Shown here piece after piece: positions 17,781 through 26,783 of a DNA stretch of 64,000 nt. The number at the start of each line of letters is the position of its first letter. Positions within the stretch are counted from its first letter, which is position 1. The notes beneath the pieces were generated by a model. The model worked only from the letters and a program-made list of their open reading frames with translations. It had not been told where the DNA came from and searched no databases. This DNA comes from Paenibacillus shirakamiensis (GTDB lineage: Bacteria; Bacillota; Bacilli; Paenibacillales; Paenibacillaceae). The position numbers and the translations under genes are program-made. The stretch is from contig NZ_JAGGLD010000005.1 of NCBI RefSeq assembly GCF_017874255.1, positions 248,001 to 312,000 on the forward strand. The letters run 5' to 3'.

Positions 17781-17808
17781 TTTACAGAACATTTACGAAA
17801 ATTTCATC
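17781..17808 (+). promoter_or_regulatory. Pho-box-like direct repeats
   Basis: TTTACA-N5-TTTACG-N5-TTCATC, three hexamers at 11-bp period as in PhoP-activated Bacillus promoters. A TATAAA at 17834 lies 25 bp downstream and the secreted-protein gene follows. The third hexamer matches poorly. Confidence 0.35.
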
Positions 17809-17945
17809 TCTTCCTAAGGTTTAAGGGGTACAGTATAAATACAAGGATACTTTGTAACCTTCTGGCATCTCATGCGTAGTACTAGAGAGGTGACCGGAGT
17901 CATATACATAAAGTCCCTTATTTTTACTTAGAAAGAGGTTAGAGT

Positions 17946-18377
17946 ATGCATCCCAAACGTTTGATGGTCAGCGGTACAATTGCCGTAGTGATTTCGATGG
18001 GAACAGCACTTCATACAGACCATGCCATTGCTAGTCCCCTTCTCAAGTCACTGAGTATCTGTGTAGATAAAATCAAACCCGATAAGGCAAGCAAGCTGAA
18101 TGAGGCTAGCATGCAAGATCCCTTGCTCTCGGCCCTTGGAGCCACTTCCCATGAAGAGCTCTACGATGCTGTCTACAGCGGCCAATCCCTTGCAACTGTC
18201 GCGGTGAACAACAAGAAAGATGTTCAGTCTATTATCGACCTTCAGACAAATGAGCTTGCCCAGCAGTTGCAAGCCCGATATTTAAGTGGAAGTCTCTCGC
18301 TTGAACAGTACCTTGTCCATCAGCAAGAACTTCCTGAACTTATTCGCAGCAGTGTACACGGCGAACGTTATAGCTGA
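17946..18377 (+). CDS. Secreted protein of unknown function
   Basis: A 143-residue protein I do not recognise by name. Residues 1-29 are a signal peptide ending AIA-S. The mature part reads SHEELYDAVYSGQSLATVAVNN, then a helix with QSIIDLQTNELAQQLQ and a final SLEQYLVHQQELPELI. A segment of this kind (short helical, L-Y-x-A-x-x-x-G-x-S-L) recurs in exported Bacillales proteins, but no activity can be stated. GAAAGAGG lies ahead of the ATG. Possible phosphate control is suggested by the repeats at 17781. Confidence 0.75.
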   Translation: MHPKRLMVSGTIAVVISMGTALHTDHAIASPLLKSLSICVDKIKPDKASKLNEASMQDPLLSALGATSHEELYDAVYSGQSLATVAVNNKKDVQSIIDLQTNELAQQLQARYLSGSLSLEQYLVHQQELPELIRSSVHGERYS

Positions 18378-18445
18378 ATTTCATCGGCATCTCTTAGACA
18401 TGAATACAATTAGTGACGTTTCCTTCTAAGAGGATTTAAGAGATC

Positions 18446-18493
18446 AAAAACCCAAGCCATGCAAGCTAAATTTAGCTGCTGCTTGGGTCTTTT
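18446..18493. terminator. Bidirectional terminator between convergent genes
   Basis: ACCCAAGC...GCTTGGGT stem with an inner GCTAAAT/ATTTAGC pairing. T-rich on both sides: TCTTTTC on plus, TTTTTG on minus. Confidence 0.8.
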
Positions 18494-18563
18494 CATGTTC
18501 TGACTTCATGTTTCGATACTAATCGGAGTTCATCTCTAGTATTGAAGTTGCATCATAATTCCG

Positions 18564-19685
18564 CTAATCAATGGTTACCGCTTTGAAAGTCTCATGAAGA
18601 CCTAGAGTTGCTGCTCCGATGGCTGGTCCTTTTTTGCCCCAATGTGCAATTTTTACAGGAGTCGGCTCGACATGTGAATCCTCGCAGTGGGCAATTTTCT
18701 CTTTCAGACGATCGAAGACAAGAGAATTTCGAATAATCCAACCATCAAAAATAAGTTGTTGTGGATTGAGTAGCTGAAGAATCCCACCGCAGTAGGTGGC
18801 AATCCCCTCCAGAATGCCCTCCATTTCCTCATAAGCTATAGATAATTTTTGCTCCCACAGTTCTCCAAGCCTAGACAACGTATCTTCTGGGGAGAGGCTG
18901 CTCTCAAACATATCGGGATACGAAGTTTGAAGACGCTTAGCTAACGGCTCCATAGCAAAGGGACGGAATGCATCCACTTTACCTGCTCTTCCGCGGCTCC
19001 CTCTATAGACTTGATTCCCTATAACCAGTCCCCCACCTACATTACGATCCACTAACAAATAGATGAGAGAATGAATACCTTGCGCAGCTCCATTGTTCCG
19101 TTCAGCGAAGCCGGCAGCATCCAAGTCATTCATTAGTTTTACAGGAATTCCATAGTCCTCCTCATACCTTTTGCCTAGCGGCAATTGCTCTACAAGAAGA
19201 GGGCTTGCACTGATTATCTTATGCTTACTCTCATCTACAAGACCTGGTATCGAAATTCCTATGCGGCGAATCTTAGACCAAGACAATCCACAACGCTGCA
19301 CAAAAGACTCCATCTCTCGTGGAAGCTGATCCGTCAGATCTTTTTCGCCACTTAGTCGGGTTATCGCTTCTTCCTGAATAATGGCCCCACTCAAATCAAG
19401 CAGCGCACAGCGGAAATGCGTGAGATCTACGCCAAGCACATATCCGCCATCCGGTCTAACTTTTAACATGGTCATGCGGCGGCCGGCTCCTGAGCTAACC
19501 GTACCCATTTCATGGATTAATTCATCATCGATCAGTTCTTCAATAAGTATAGAGACCGTGGAGGGGCTAAGACGACTTAAGCGAGATAGTTCGACCCTTG
19601 AGATGGGTCCCTGCTTGTGCACAAGGTGAAGCACCTGTGCTTTATTTATTTTTTTAGATACTTGCTGATTTCCGGTTGGTATCAT
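18564..19685 (-). CDS. ROK family transcriptional regulator
   Basis: A 373-residue protein. The N-terminal winged helix (KAQVLHLVHKQGPISRVELSRLSRLSPSTVS) is followed by the ROK kinase-like fold with VLGVDLTHFR and a GGGLVIGNQVYRG loop. The usual ROK zinc-site cysteines are not evident: CxCGxxGC is replaced by GSRGRAGKVDAF. It probably senses the sugar handled by the operon it ends. The ATG at 19685 has AGGAG seven bases upstream and overlaps the MFS gene by 32 bp; the longer frame to 19712 has no such site. Confidence 0.9.
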   Translation of the reverse strand: MIPTGNQQVSKKINKAQVLHLVHKQGPISRVELSRLSRLSPSTVSILIEELIDDELIHEMGTVSSGAGRRMTMLKVRPDGGYVLGVDLTHFRCALLDLSGAIIQEEAITRLSGEKDLTDQLPREMESFVQRCGLSWSKIRRIGISIPGLVDESKHKIISASPLLVEQLPLGKRYEEDYGIPVKLMNDLDAAGFAERNNGAAQGIHSLIYLLVDRNVGGGLVIGNQVYRGSRGRAGKVDAFRPFAMEPLAKRLQTSYPDMFESSLSPEDTLSRLGELWEQKLSIAYEEMEGILEGIATYCGGILQLLNPQQLIFDGWIIRNSLVFDRLKEKIAHCEDSHVEPTPVKIAHWGKKGPAIGAATLGLHETFKAVTID

Positions 19686-20886
19686 GTTCTCGCTCCTGAC
19701 CTGCTCGTGCATAACTTTTCATCATGAACACAAATCCTACAGCTCCTACTAAAGTGAGGACTGCACTATATTGATACAGCACCTGAGGTCCTAACTTATT
19801 ATATAAGGAGCCGCCAGCTATCCCGGCAATCAGGCCAGAAAGACCACCCCAACTAATACCATAGATAGCCTGACCTGTTGAACGATAGTGTATTGGAACG
19901 AGCCGCATAGTTAATTGTGTCCCAATATAATAATAACCGCCAAAGGTAATGCAGTGAAGTAGCTGAATCCAAATTACCGTTACGGGACTCTCTGCCATGC
20001 CCATAAGGAGCCATCGCACGGAGTAAAGAGCACTTACAACCACTAGACAGCCCATCATGGCTTTAGGTCGGGTAGGCATATATCGATCAAGCAAAAGATA
20101 CACAGGCGCTTCTAAGATGGCTGTCGCAAATATCGACCAACCCACGGCACTAGAGGAACCTCCAAGCTCCTGAATATAGATACCGTTATAGGTATTATTA
20201 AAAGAGTTAGGAACCGATACCACCACTCCTAGACATAAGAGGAACAAGAACGACCGCTTCATCAGCACTTGGCGAAAACCTCCCATTGCTGACAGGTCTG
20301 AGATCCCCTTATCCTTAACATGAACTCGTTCTTTACCTTTGGGTAATAGAAAACCAAACCCTATGGCTGCAATCATCATGGCATCAAATACAATCCAAAG
20401 CTGATGGATTCCAAGGACACCAATTATAGGTCCAGCTCCGGCCGCTGTGAAGGCCCATCCCAAGGAACCCCACATACGTATTGATCCGAACTTTAGCTTT
20501 GTACCTTCAATTACATTGAGTATCAGACTGTTATTTTGAGTGAACAACGGACTCTGAAAAATAAAGAACACCAGCAAAGCCGCATAAATGTATACAGGTT
20601 CATGGAGGGCAAAAATGATCTGCATGGCAATAAAATTCCCTACAAGTGCCATAATCAGAATACGCCGATTGTCTCCAAGACGATCCGCCCAATACCCCCA
20701 GATAGGATTCGCGATAATAGCTATCACAGGACCACCTGCAAGTAAGGTGCCAATCTCTAGTTCACTATAATTCATCTGCTTCAAATACAAAGCAAAAAAG
20801 GTGCTGTATACAGCGATGGAACCATACATCATGAAACTGAATGCCTTCAGCAGTCGCTGCGTTGCAGGTTGAATTTCGGTCTCCAT
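19654..20886 (-). CDS. MFS sugar-type transporter
   Basis: About 410 residues with 12 hydrophobic segments. The N-terminal half resembles the MFS_1_like (LacY/NupG) group: FYSTFFALYLKQMNY-like entry, then PIWGYWADRLGDNRR as the loop 2-3 motif. Placed between the Gfo/Idh gene and the ROK regulator, it likely imports the operon's substrate. The ATG at 20886 is preferred over the TTG at 20889. Confidence 0.88.
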   Translation of the reverse strand: METEIQPATQRLLKAFSFMMYGSIAVYSTFFALYLKQMNYSELEIGTLLAGGPVIAIIANPIWGYWADRLGDNRRILIMALVGNFIAMQIIFALHEPVYIYAALLVFFIFQSPLFTQNNSLILNVIEGTKLKFGSIRMWGSLGWAFTAAGAGPIIGVLGIHQLWIVFDAMMIAAIGFGFLLPKGKERVHVKDKGISDLSAMGGFRQVLMKRSFLFLLCLGVVVSVPNSFNNTYNGIYIQELGGSSSAVGWSIFATAILEAPVYLLLDRYMPTRPKAMMGCLVVVSALYSVRWLLMGMAESPVTVIWIQLLHCITFGGYYYIGTQLTMRLVPIHYRSTGQAIYGISWGGLSGLIAGIAGGSLYNKLGPQVLYQYSAVLTLVGAVGFVFMMKSYARAGQEREHDTNRKSASI

Positions 20887-20928
20887 CAAAGCGCCTTCCC
20901 TTCTGATGTTCCTTGGCTTAGTTGTCCC

Positions 20929-22056
20929 TTATAAGGATACGGAACGAGATAAGGAATGCTCTATAACTTCCTCCCGAGTGACTTCTCTGCCCCATTCATG
21001 AGACAAATAGAGTCCTTCGCTAATTAACATCGTGCTAAGTGCAATCTCTGCTGTAGGCAAAAGGGCTACTTCTCCGCGCAGTGCAGCTATCCAGTGATGC
21101 TCAGAGGATTCATAAGCATCGGGATAGGCACTGAGACGACGGCGCCGAAGATCGGCTAGTTCCAAGTCAATCGAGCCATCGATATCCAGGTCCGCAATCG
21201 TGGTATGGAACGAAAACTCATGTGTATTTCCTTCGGACATGGAACCTGGGAAGCGGACTCCTCCTTCAGAACCTACGATGGAGCTCCCCTCAAATCCACC
21301 GAGATGAATCGACCAAGACTCTGCAATATCTAATGTAATTCCTCCAGCCAGCTTCACGAAGCCAGCGGCGAATTCTTCTACGTTAAAACCAGAGGATGTT
21401 CGGCGCTCCTCATGCATCGCCATCTCCTGATAGATCTGACCCGAAATCCGTTCAGGAGCGGGATTGCCCAGTAAATACAGCATACGTGAGATGTGGTAGA
21501 CCCCCATATCCAGCAGCGCTCCACCGCCCGCAGTCTCTTTTTGCGTAAAGGCTGGCGTGCCGTATCCATCAACATAAGGACGATTCCTACGCCGAAAGCC
21601 CATCGAACGAGCATGGTAGAGTCGGCCAAGCTTGTCTGCATCAATCAGCTGTTTGGCGGTCTTAGTCTCTCGTGTGTAGAGCTGACTAAGCTGAATATGG
21701 AGCATTCGGCCTGCAGCCGCGGCTGCTTGCACCATACTTAGACCGTCTATATAAGAACCTGCAATGGGTTTTTCGCAATACACATGCTTGCCTGCGGCGA
21801 GAGCAGCCATAGTAGCAGGTTCATGGAAGTTATTATGGAGACAGATATCTACGGCTTGAATTTCAGGCACTGCTAACAGTTCGCGTAAATCGGTAAAAAC
21901 TTGGGAAATCCCATATCGTTGAGCTACTCTCTGAGCTTCCGCTGCATACACATCACACACAGCCACGACTTCTACCCCAGGAATCTGTTGATAGCGATCT
22001 AGATGAAGCTTGCCAATCTGTCCTGTCCCGATGATGCCAATCTTTACAGGTTGCAT
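20929..22056 (-). CDS. Gfo/Idh/MocA family oxidoreductase
   Basis: A 375-residue sugar dehydrogenase type: IGIIGTGQIGKLHLDRY at the NAD fold, then CEKPIAG with the family Lys. GGALLDMGVYHI and its His mark the substrate domain. It is coupled to the TIM-barrel gene (13-bp overlap), a frequent pairing for inositol- or keto-sugar catabolism. Exact substrate unknown. Confidence 0.9.
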   Translation of the reverse strand: MQPVKIGIIGTGQIGKLHLDRYQQIPGVEVVAVCDVYAAEAQRVAQRYGISQVFTDLRELLAVPEIQAVDICLHNNFHEPATMAALAAGKHVYCEKPIAGSYIDGLSMVQAAAAAGRMLHIQLSQLYTRETKTAKQLIDADKLGRLYHARSMGFRRRNRPYVDGYGTPAFTQKETAGGGALLDMGVYHISRMLYLLGNPAPERISGQIYQEMAMHEERRTSSGFNVEEFAAGFVKLAGGITLDIAESWSIHLGGFEGSSIVGSEGGVRFPGSMSEGNTHEFSFHTTIADLDIDGSIDLELADLRRRRLSAYPDAYESSEHHWIAALRGEVALLPTAEIALSTMLISEGLYLSHEWGREVTREEVIEHSLSRSVSL

Positions 22057-22883
22057 ACGCTTTCCACTCCTTTTGTGGTCTGCCTAAGTAAATCTGCATC
22101 CGCTAAGTGTTTTTTGATGCGAGAGAGTAAGTACTCTGTCTCTATATATGATCTGTCCGCCGGGGCATTGTGTTCTAGACTCCAGTAACCCTCATATCCT
22201 GCATCCTTAAGCATATTCACTTTGTTAGCTGCATCATCTAGCACTGCTGTTTTGGCATCAAAATGTACATGATATACCCAAGGCGCAATAGATTCATCTC
22301 CGCATTCTCGATCTTCCGACCAGCGATTCATATGCAGTAGCACTCCAAAGTTGGGCTCATCAACTGCCTTGGCCAACCGGACAAGTTCAGAGGGGACAAG
22401 GGAAGGACCCATATGATTCTCCGGTCCAAGTCTCATCCCATGTTCAGCAGCAAAAGCACAGTACTCCCGGTACCGCCCAGCAATGAAATCAAAAGCCTCA
22501 TCAGAGAACTCGCTATCCCCGTGAGCACCCGTGTCAATTCGAACGGACTGCGCTCCTAACAATACAGAGGCTCTCAGATGTGCTAAGGCATTCTGATGCA
22601 AGCGTTCACGAACCTCTGGATTGGGGTCCCAGATATGAGCTGTATCTACAGCTATATTGAGCAAAGGAAGCTCTCTCTCCTCCAGAGCTAGGCGTATAAG
22701 ACGAAGCTTCTGGTCATCAAACAAAGTCAGAAAGGGAAGCGTACGCTCAGCTATCTGAGCGTTCCATAGATCTACCGCGTCTAATCTATAGCGATATTTT
22801 ACCGTCTCCAAGTACCCGAATATATCCATACTGCCTTCCAAGAACAGATGATTAAATGAATATCCGCCTATAGCTACCTTCAT
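22044..22883 (-). CDS. Sugar phosphate isomerase/epimerase (xylose isomerase-like TIM barrel)
   Basis: A 279-residue AP-endonuclease-2-like barrel. MKVAIGGYSFNHLF starts the first strand; RLGPENHMGPS and YWSLEHNAP carry metal-ligand Glu residues. It probably isomerises or epimerises the sugar oxidised by the next gene. The ATG at 22883 has GGGAGG eight bases upstream; the ORF stays open to 22967 but runs across the promoter. First gene of the operon. Confidence 0.88.
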   Translation of the reverse strand: MKVAIGGYSFNHLFLEGSMDIFGYLETVKYRYRLDAVDLWNAQIAERTLPFLTLFDDQKLRLIRLALEERELPLLNIAVDTAHIWDPNPEVRERLHQNALAHLRASVLLGAQSVRIDTGAHGDSEFSDEAFDFIAGRYREYCAFAAEHGMRLGPENHMGPSLVPSELVRLAKAVDEPNFGVLLHMNRWSEDRECGDESIAPWVYHVHFDAKTAVLDDAANKVNMLKDAGYEGYWSLEHNAPADRSYIETEYLLSRIKKHLADADLLRQTTKGVESVCNL

Positions 22884-22905
22884 CACATAGGGCCTCCCAA
22901 TACAG

Positions 22906-22926
22906 TTATTTCGATCGACAAAATAA
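22906..22926 (-). promoter_or_regulatory. Candidate ROK-regulator operator
   Basis: Twenty-one-base imperfect palindrome with TTATTT...AAATAA arms plus internal G/C matches. It lies just downstream of the -10 box and 23 bp before the first gene. The arms resemble NagC/Mlc-type ROK operators. Confidence 0.55.
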
Positions 22927-22938
22927 TTGATTACATAG

Positions 22939-22967
22939 AATATAAAAGGGCTGGGCAAAGTTGTCAA
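22939..22967 (-). promoter_or_regulatory. SigA promoter of the sugar operon
   Basis: On the minus strand TTGACA (22967-22962), 17-bp spacer, TATATT (22944-22939). Near-consensus. Confidence 0.85.
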
Positions 22968-23073
22968 TTGTTTTTTGTATGCGTTCCAACTTGTCTACAT
23001 GCCGTCCTAACTCAGGGCCTACTATGGGACAAAGTCCTCCTTGGGACGGAGGCATGATTCCATCCTTAGCCTG

Positions 23074-23102
23074 TTAAGATTAGCTTCATTCCTTTATATA
23101 AT
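23074..23102 (+). promoter_or_regulatory. Candidate SigA promoter of a small ORF
   Basis: TTAAGA, 17-bp spacer, perfect TATAAT, about 70 bp upstream of the small ORF at 23173. Confidence 0.45.
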
Positions 23103-23172
23103 TACAATTATAACCAGGTGCATCGTGCCTAGTGTTCTACATAAGATATTTTAGGCGAGGAGGAGTTCATAC

Positions 23173-23274
23173 GTGCTTCAGCTATCCATTAGATTTCTGA
23201 ATAAATCGGCTATTATCGGGCTTCTTATGTTGTTATGTGTACTCGTCATTGCGATAGCCTATTACTCTCCCTAA
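23173..23274 (+). CDS. Predicted 33-residue single-pass membrane protein
   Basis: A GTG-started frame of 33 codons preceded by GAGGAGGAG at a good distance. The product has a short basic head (LQLSIRFLNKSA) and one hydrophobic helix (IIGLLMLLCVLVIAIAYY). It has its own plausible promoter. No family is recognised; small membrane peptides of this shape often act as regulators or partners of larger membrane proteins. It ends tail-to-tail with a minus-strand reading frame. Confidence 0.5.
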   Translation: MLQLSIRFLNKSAIIGLLMLLCVLVIAIAYYSP

Positions 23275-23438
23275 CACACCTCTGCGCTCTGAATCTGAAT
23301 TCCCGTATGGTTCTGGGTATAATGGTACGAATGGTACGTGCAGTTGTACGTGCTAAAATAGTATGTGGCTAATAATTCTTTTATCATCTACATAGCTTCG
23401 TGCTCATTCTCTTCATCTGTCTTCTCCTTTTTACTCAT
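23271..23438 (-). other. Possible small gene interrupted by an in-frame TAG
   Basis: ATG at 23438, with AAAGG about nine bases upstream, opens MSKKEKTDEENEHEAM followed by TAG. The next codon, ATG at 23387, continues in the same frame for 38 codons rich in Tyr, His, Asn and Thr, with a near-repeat (STYNCTYHSYHY), and ends at 23271. This could be two tiny ORFs coupled through ATG-TAG-ATG, one gene broken by a nonsense change, or chance. An 8-bp direct repeat GTACGTGC lies inside it. Confidence 0.3.
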
Positions 23439-23511
23439 AGGACTCTACCTTTATGTCATATCCATGAGGTAACTATGACTCCCCTTTCAATTCAACTACC
23501 AGCTAAAATAA

Positions 23512-23546
23512 GCAAAGGAACAGCTGCCTATAAGCTGTTCCTTTGC
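23512..23546 (-). terminator. Terminator of the alkyltransferase-like gene
   Basis: Perfect 14-bp stem GCAAAGGAACAGCT with its complement, 7-base loop, then TTATTTT on the minus strand. Confidence 0.82.
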
Positions 23547-23591
23547 GAATACACTATCTAACTTTGGCATACTCATTTCTCATCCCAAAGG

Positions 23592-23894
23592 TTATCTTAA
23601 GCCAAATGTATTCAGATCCACTCGACCTTGGAGAGTGAACTCTACGCCTTCGCTCTCTAGCAACAAACGCTGCATGGATTGTCCTTCATCATTCTGGATC
23701 ACAATTTCCCCCAATCGATTGACTACCCGATGCCATGGAAGTTGATGAATCTTGCTCTGTGTATGTAAAATTCGCACGACCTGTCTGGCTCCACGGGGTG
23801 ATCCTGCGAAAGAAGCCACTTGACCATACGTCATGACCTGACCTTCAGGAATGGCCTGAATCACACGTATGACTTCTGCTGTAAAAGGCTGCAT
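23592..23894 (-). CDS. Alkyltransferase-like protein (ATL), MGMT homologue without the active Cys
   Basis: A 100-residue protein matching the C-terminal DNA-binding domain of O6-alkylguanine transferase: MTYGQVASFAG, then PRGARQVVRIL with the arginine finger. The active-site motif PCHRV is here PWHRVV (Trp54). Cys replaced by Trp defines ATL proteins, which flip out and bind O6-alkylguanine and hand it to nucleotide excision repair instead of repairing it. The ATG at 23894 follows GGAGG by ten bases; the upstream extension to 23939 lacks support. Confidence 0.9.
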   Translation of the reverse strand: MQPFTAEVIRVIQAIPEGQVMTYGQVASFAGSPRGARQVVRILHTQSKIHQLPWHRVVNRLGEIVIQNDEGQSMQRLLLESEGVEFTLQGRVDLNTFGLR

Positions 23895-23980
23895 AATTTT
23901 CTTACCTCCATTTGATTTTTTGATCCACACGTCGTTCATGCTAATATAACCATTAGATAGGCTCGAAGGAGATGAAGGAA

Positions 23981-25210
23981 ATGAAAGAAGAGATCATTCA
24001 ACGTTTTACCTCATATGTAACCCTCGATACGCAGTCCAATGAAGATAGTAAGACCTGCCCTTCCACACCGGGCCAGACTGTGCTTGCCCAGCAACTGGTA
24101 GACGAACTTCAGCTGATTGGCATGACCGAAGTGACGCTCGATGAAAATGGCTATGTCATGGCCACTTTGCCGTCTAATGTCAGCATTCCTGTTCCAACGA
24201 TTGGATTTCTGGCCCATCTAGATACCGCTACAGACTTCACTGGAACGAATGTAAGACCTCAGATTCACGAGAATTATGATGGTCTACCTATCCTTTTAAA
24301 TGAAAACCTTCAGATTGTACTCTCCCCCTCGGAATCCCCGCAGTTAGCTAACTATATAGGGCATACGCTTATTACTTCCGATGGGACAACCCTCTTAGGT
24401 GCAGATGATAAGGCAGGGATTGCCGAGATTATGACGGCTATGCATCATTTGATTCAGCACCCCGAAATTCCGCATGGCCGGATACGTATTGCTTTTACAC
24501 CGGATGAAGAGATCGGGCGCGGACCTGAGCGCTTTGATGTAGCTGCATTTGACGCTACCTATGCATACACCGTAGATGGCGGTTCATTAGGAGAACTAGA
24601 GTACGAAAGTTTCAACGCCGCCGCAGCCAAAATTACTTTTTTGGGCAATAACATTCATCCCGGCTCTGCTAAAGGAAAAATGGTCCATGCTGCTAAAATC
24701 GCTATGGAATTCAACCGTCGTCTTCCTGTAGATGAAGCAGCTGAATTCACAGAAGGATATGAAGGCTTCTATCACTTGTTATCCATTCAAGGTGATGTAG
24801 AATCTACTCAACTAGACTATATTATCCGCGACTTCGATCGCAATCAGTTCGAGGAACGCAAGGCTACGCTGGAATCCATCGTGAATGAATTCCGTCAGAC
24901 CTATGGTGAGCAGGGCGTGCTTCTCGAACTGAGAGATCAATATTACAACATGCGGGAGAAAATTGAACCTGTGCGCGAGATTGTGGATTTAGCCCATCAG
25001 GCGATGCTTGACCTAGGGATTACCCCTGATGTGAAGCCGATACGCGGTGGGACGGATGGTTCTCAGCTCTCCTATATGGGACTACCTACCCCAAATATTT
25101 TTACCGGTGCTGAAAATTATCATGGGAAATACGAATTCGTATCTGTAGATGTCATGCAGCAGGCGGTTCACGTCATTGTGGAAATCGCTAAGCGATTTGC
25201 GTTAAGATAA
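23981..25210 (+). CDS. pepT: Peptidase T (tripeptide aminopeptidase)
   Basis: A 409-residue M20 metallopeptidase that removes N-terminal residues from tripeptides in the cytoplasm. Metal-site motifs are [33 protein letters not shown] and [23 protein letters not shown] and [12 protein letters not shown] near the end are typical of PepT. AAGGAG lies nine bases before the ATG at 23981; the frame's earlier ATG at 23972 touches it. Appears monocistronic. Confidence 0.96.
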   Translation: MKEEIIQRFTSYVTLDTQSNEDSKTCPSTPGQTVLAQQLVDELQLIGMTEVTLDENGYVMATLPSNVSIPVPTIGFLAHLDTATDFTGTNVRPQIHENYDGLPILLNENLQIVLSPSESPQLANYIGHTLITSDGTTLLGADDKAGIAEIMTAMHHLIQHPEIPHGRIRIAFTPDEEIGRGPERFDVAAFDATYAYTVDGGSLGELEYESFNAAAAKITFLGNNIHPGSAKGKMVHAAKIAMEFNRRLPVDEAAEFTEGYEGFYHLLSIQGDVESTQLDYIIRDFDRNQFEERKATLESIVNEFRQTYGEQGVLLELRDQYYNMREKIEPVREIVDLAHQAMLDLGITPDVKPIRGGTDGSQLSYMGLPTPNIFTGAENYHGKYEFVSVDVMQQAVHVIVEIAKRFALR

Positions 25211-25374
25211 TGCCCACTTCTCCTGCGGTAATGTATTACTCTCAAGTAATTTTCTTGAGTATTTCAAGTATGTACTGGTGGTAAATATTTTTGATAACTA
25301 CTGCTCTTAGGTATACCTAGTAAATACTGACGTTACGCATTTCTTTCTAAAATTGTTCAAATGTAATTTCCTAT

Positions 25375-25410
25375 CAGAAGGGGCTACCAATTATACGGTA
25401 GCCCCTTCTG
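25375..25410. terminator. Hairpin between convergent pepT and GGDEF genes
   Basis: Perfect 14-bp stem CAGAAGGGGCTACC with its complement, 8-base loop. No clear T-run on either side. Confidence 0.6.
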
Positions 25411-25455
25411 TATGCTAATTCTTTGTATGCTCTAGTGCAGGTGACCCGACCTGCC

Positions 25456-26637
25456 CTATAGCTGGTTCTCTACCACCTGGTTGCGACCCTTTCGCTTTGC
25501 CTCATAAAGTGCAATGTCACTCAGGTGGTAGAGACGATTAAGATGAATCGAATCTGTAGCTACCGTTGTCACCAATCCCATACTTACGGTGGGATGAACA
25601 GGCATATCTTCAAAAGGTGTAGCCTCTACGTTATTCCTAAATTGTTCCGCAAACTGCCTAGCCTCGATGTCACACATATTGGGAAGAAGAATAGCGAATT
25701 CATCTCCCCCATAACGACTTATGTATCCCCGACTATTTAACATCTGGATGCAACGACTACTTAATATCCTTAACACTTCATCGCCCACGCTATGACCATA
25801 TGTATCATTAATCATTTTGAAGTGGTCGATGTCGAACAGAATGAATGCTACAGGCTTACGCTGCGCCGCCAACTTCTGTAGAGACTTTTCTGCTTGCTCA
25901 ATGAATGTGCGCCGATTCAGCACTTGGGTGAGATCATCATAGGTAGCCCAGCGAGTGATTCGCTGATCCGCTTCTTCTTTGGACAATAAGATGAAACCCA
26001 TATTCCCTAACAGCATAATGAAATATATGTTGAGATAAGATAAGGTCTGATACAAGCTTTGATTGAACAGGCTTAATGATGTATGAATGCGAAGAGTAAG
26101 GAGAATCCGAACTAATAGACATATTAGAACTATACTATATAGACTTCCCATCACTCGGGTGAGCCTAGAGTTCGCTGAGCCCCGGAGCATGCGGTAGGCC
26201 GGGTATGCAAGGAATGAGGCTAAGAAAATGGAACCCCAGATAATTCTTATATTTTCCTGATTATGTAGAATGTAAATGGCATTGAACCCTAAGATGCTAC
26301 AAGCAATAAGAAATTTATACAGCTTACGAACCTTTATGCTATAAGCATTTTGCACCTTCAGAACGGCGATCGTCTCAAAAGCTGATCCTGCAAGAAGCAA
26401 TGAATTCACTAGAGGAATATTGATGATAGAGGGCAGGATCTCACGAAATATTAGCGTTCCCCATGCTGCCGCTTGCAGCCAGCGTGAAGCATAGAACCAA
26501 TTCACAGCCGAATTCCTTGGATCTCGATGTCGATAGGCCGCAATCAAAATAACAGAGAAGATATGACCTATGACGATGAAGACAAATACGGTTTTCATGT
26601 CCAAAAAAATACTCATTCTTGTAAATTCACCAACCAC
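25456..26637 (-). CDS. Membrane-bound diguanylate cyclase (GGDEF)
   Basis: About 393 residues. Six to seven hydrophobic segments fill the first ~210 residues. A GGDEF domain follows, from TRWATYDDLTQVLNRRTF, with RYGGDEFAILLP intact and FDIDHFKMINDTYGHSVGD for metal and substrate binding. It should make c-di-GMP at the membrane in response to an unknown signal. No RxxD inhibitory site is evident before GGDEF (RGYISRYGGDEF). Start is GTG at 26637 or ATG at 26616; neither is clearly better. Confidence 0.92.
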   Translation of the reverse strand: MVGEFTRMSIFLDMKTVFVFIVIGHIFSVILIAAYRHRDPRNSAVNWFYASRWLQAAAWGTLIFREILPSIINIPLVNSLLLAGSAFETIAVLKVQNAYSIKVRKLYKFLIACSILGFNAIYILHNQENIRIIWGSIFLASFLAYPAYRMLRGSANSRLTRVMGSLYSIVLICLLVRILLTLRIHTSLSLFNQSLYQTLSYLNIYFIMLLGNMGFILLSKEEADQRITRWATYDDLTQVLNRRTFIEQAEKSLQKLAAQRKPVAFILFDIDHFKMINDTYGHSVGDEVLRILSSRCIQMLNSRGYISRYGGDEFAILLPNMCDIEARQFAEQFRNNVEATPFEDMPVHPTVSMGLVTTVATDSIHLNRLYHLSDIALYEAKRKGRNQVVENQL

Positions 26638-26783
26638 CTATAATTTTCCTCGACTCTATTTTGATTATATCAGACAAATTGTGACGGGTGAGCAAAGTAT
26701 CTAATTTAGGTTTATAATATAAGAACAAAGGAAAGTAGCTTACCATTCCTTTGTTAAAATGAATACTCGAGGAGGTTCACCTT

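Noticed and set aside
23325..23353. GTACGTGC direct repeats as a regulatory iteron array
   Set aside because: Only two exact copies, explained by the repetitive codons of the minus-strand frame over them.
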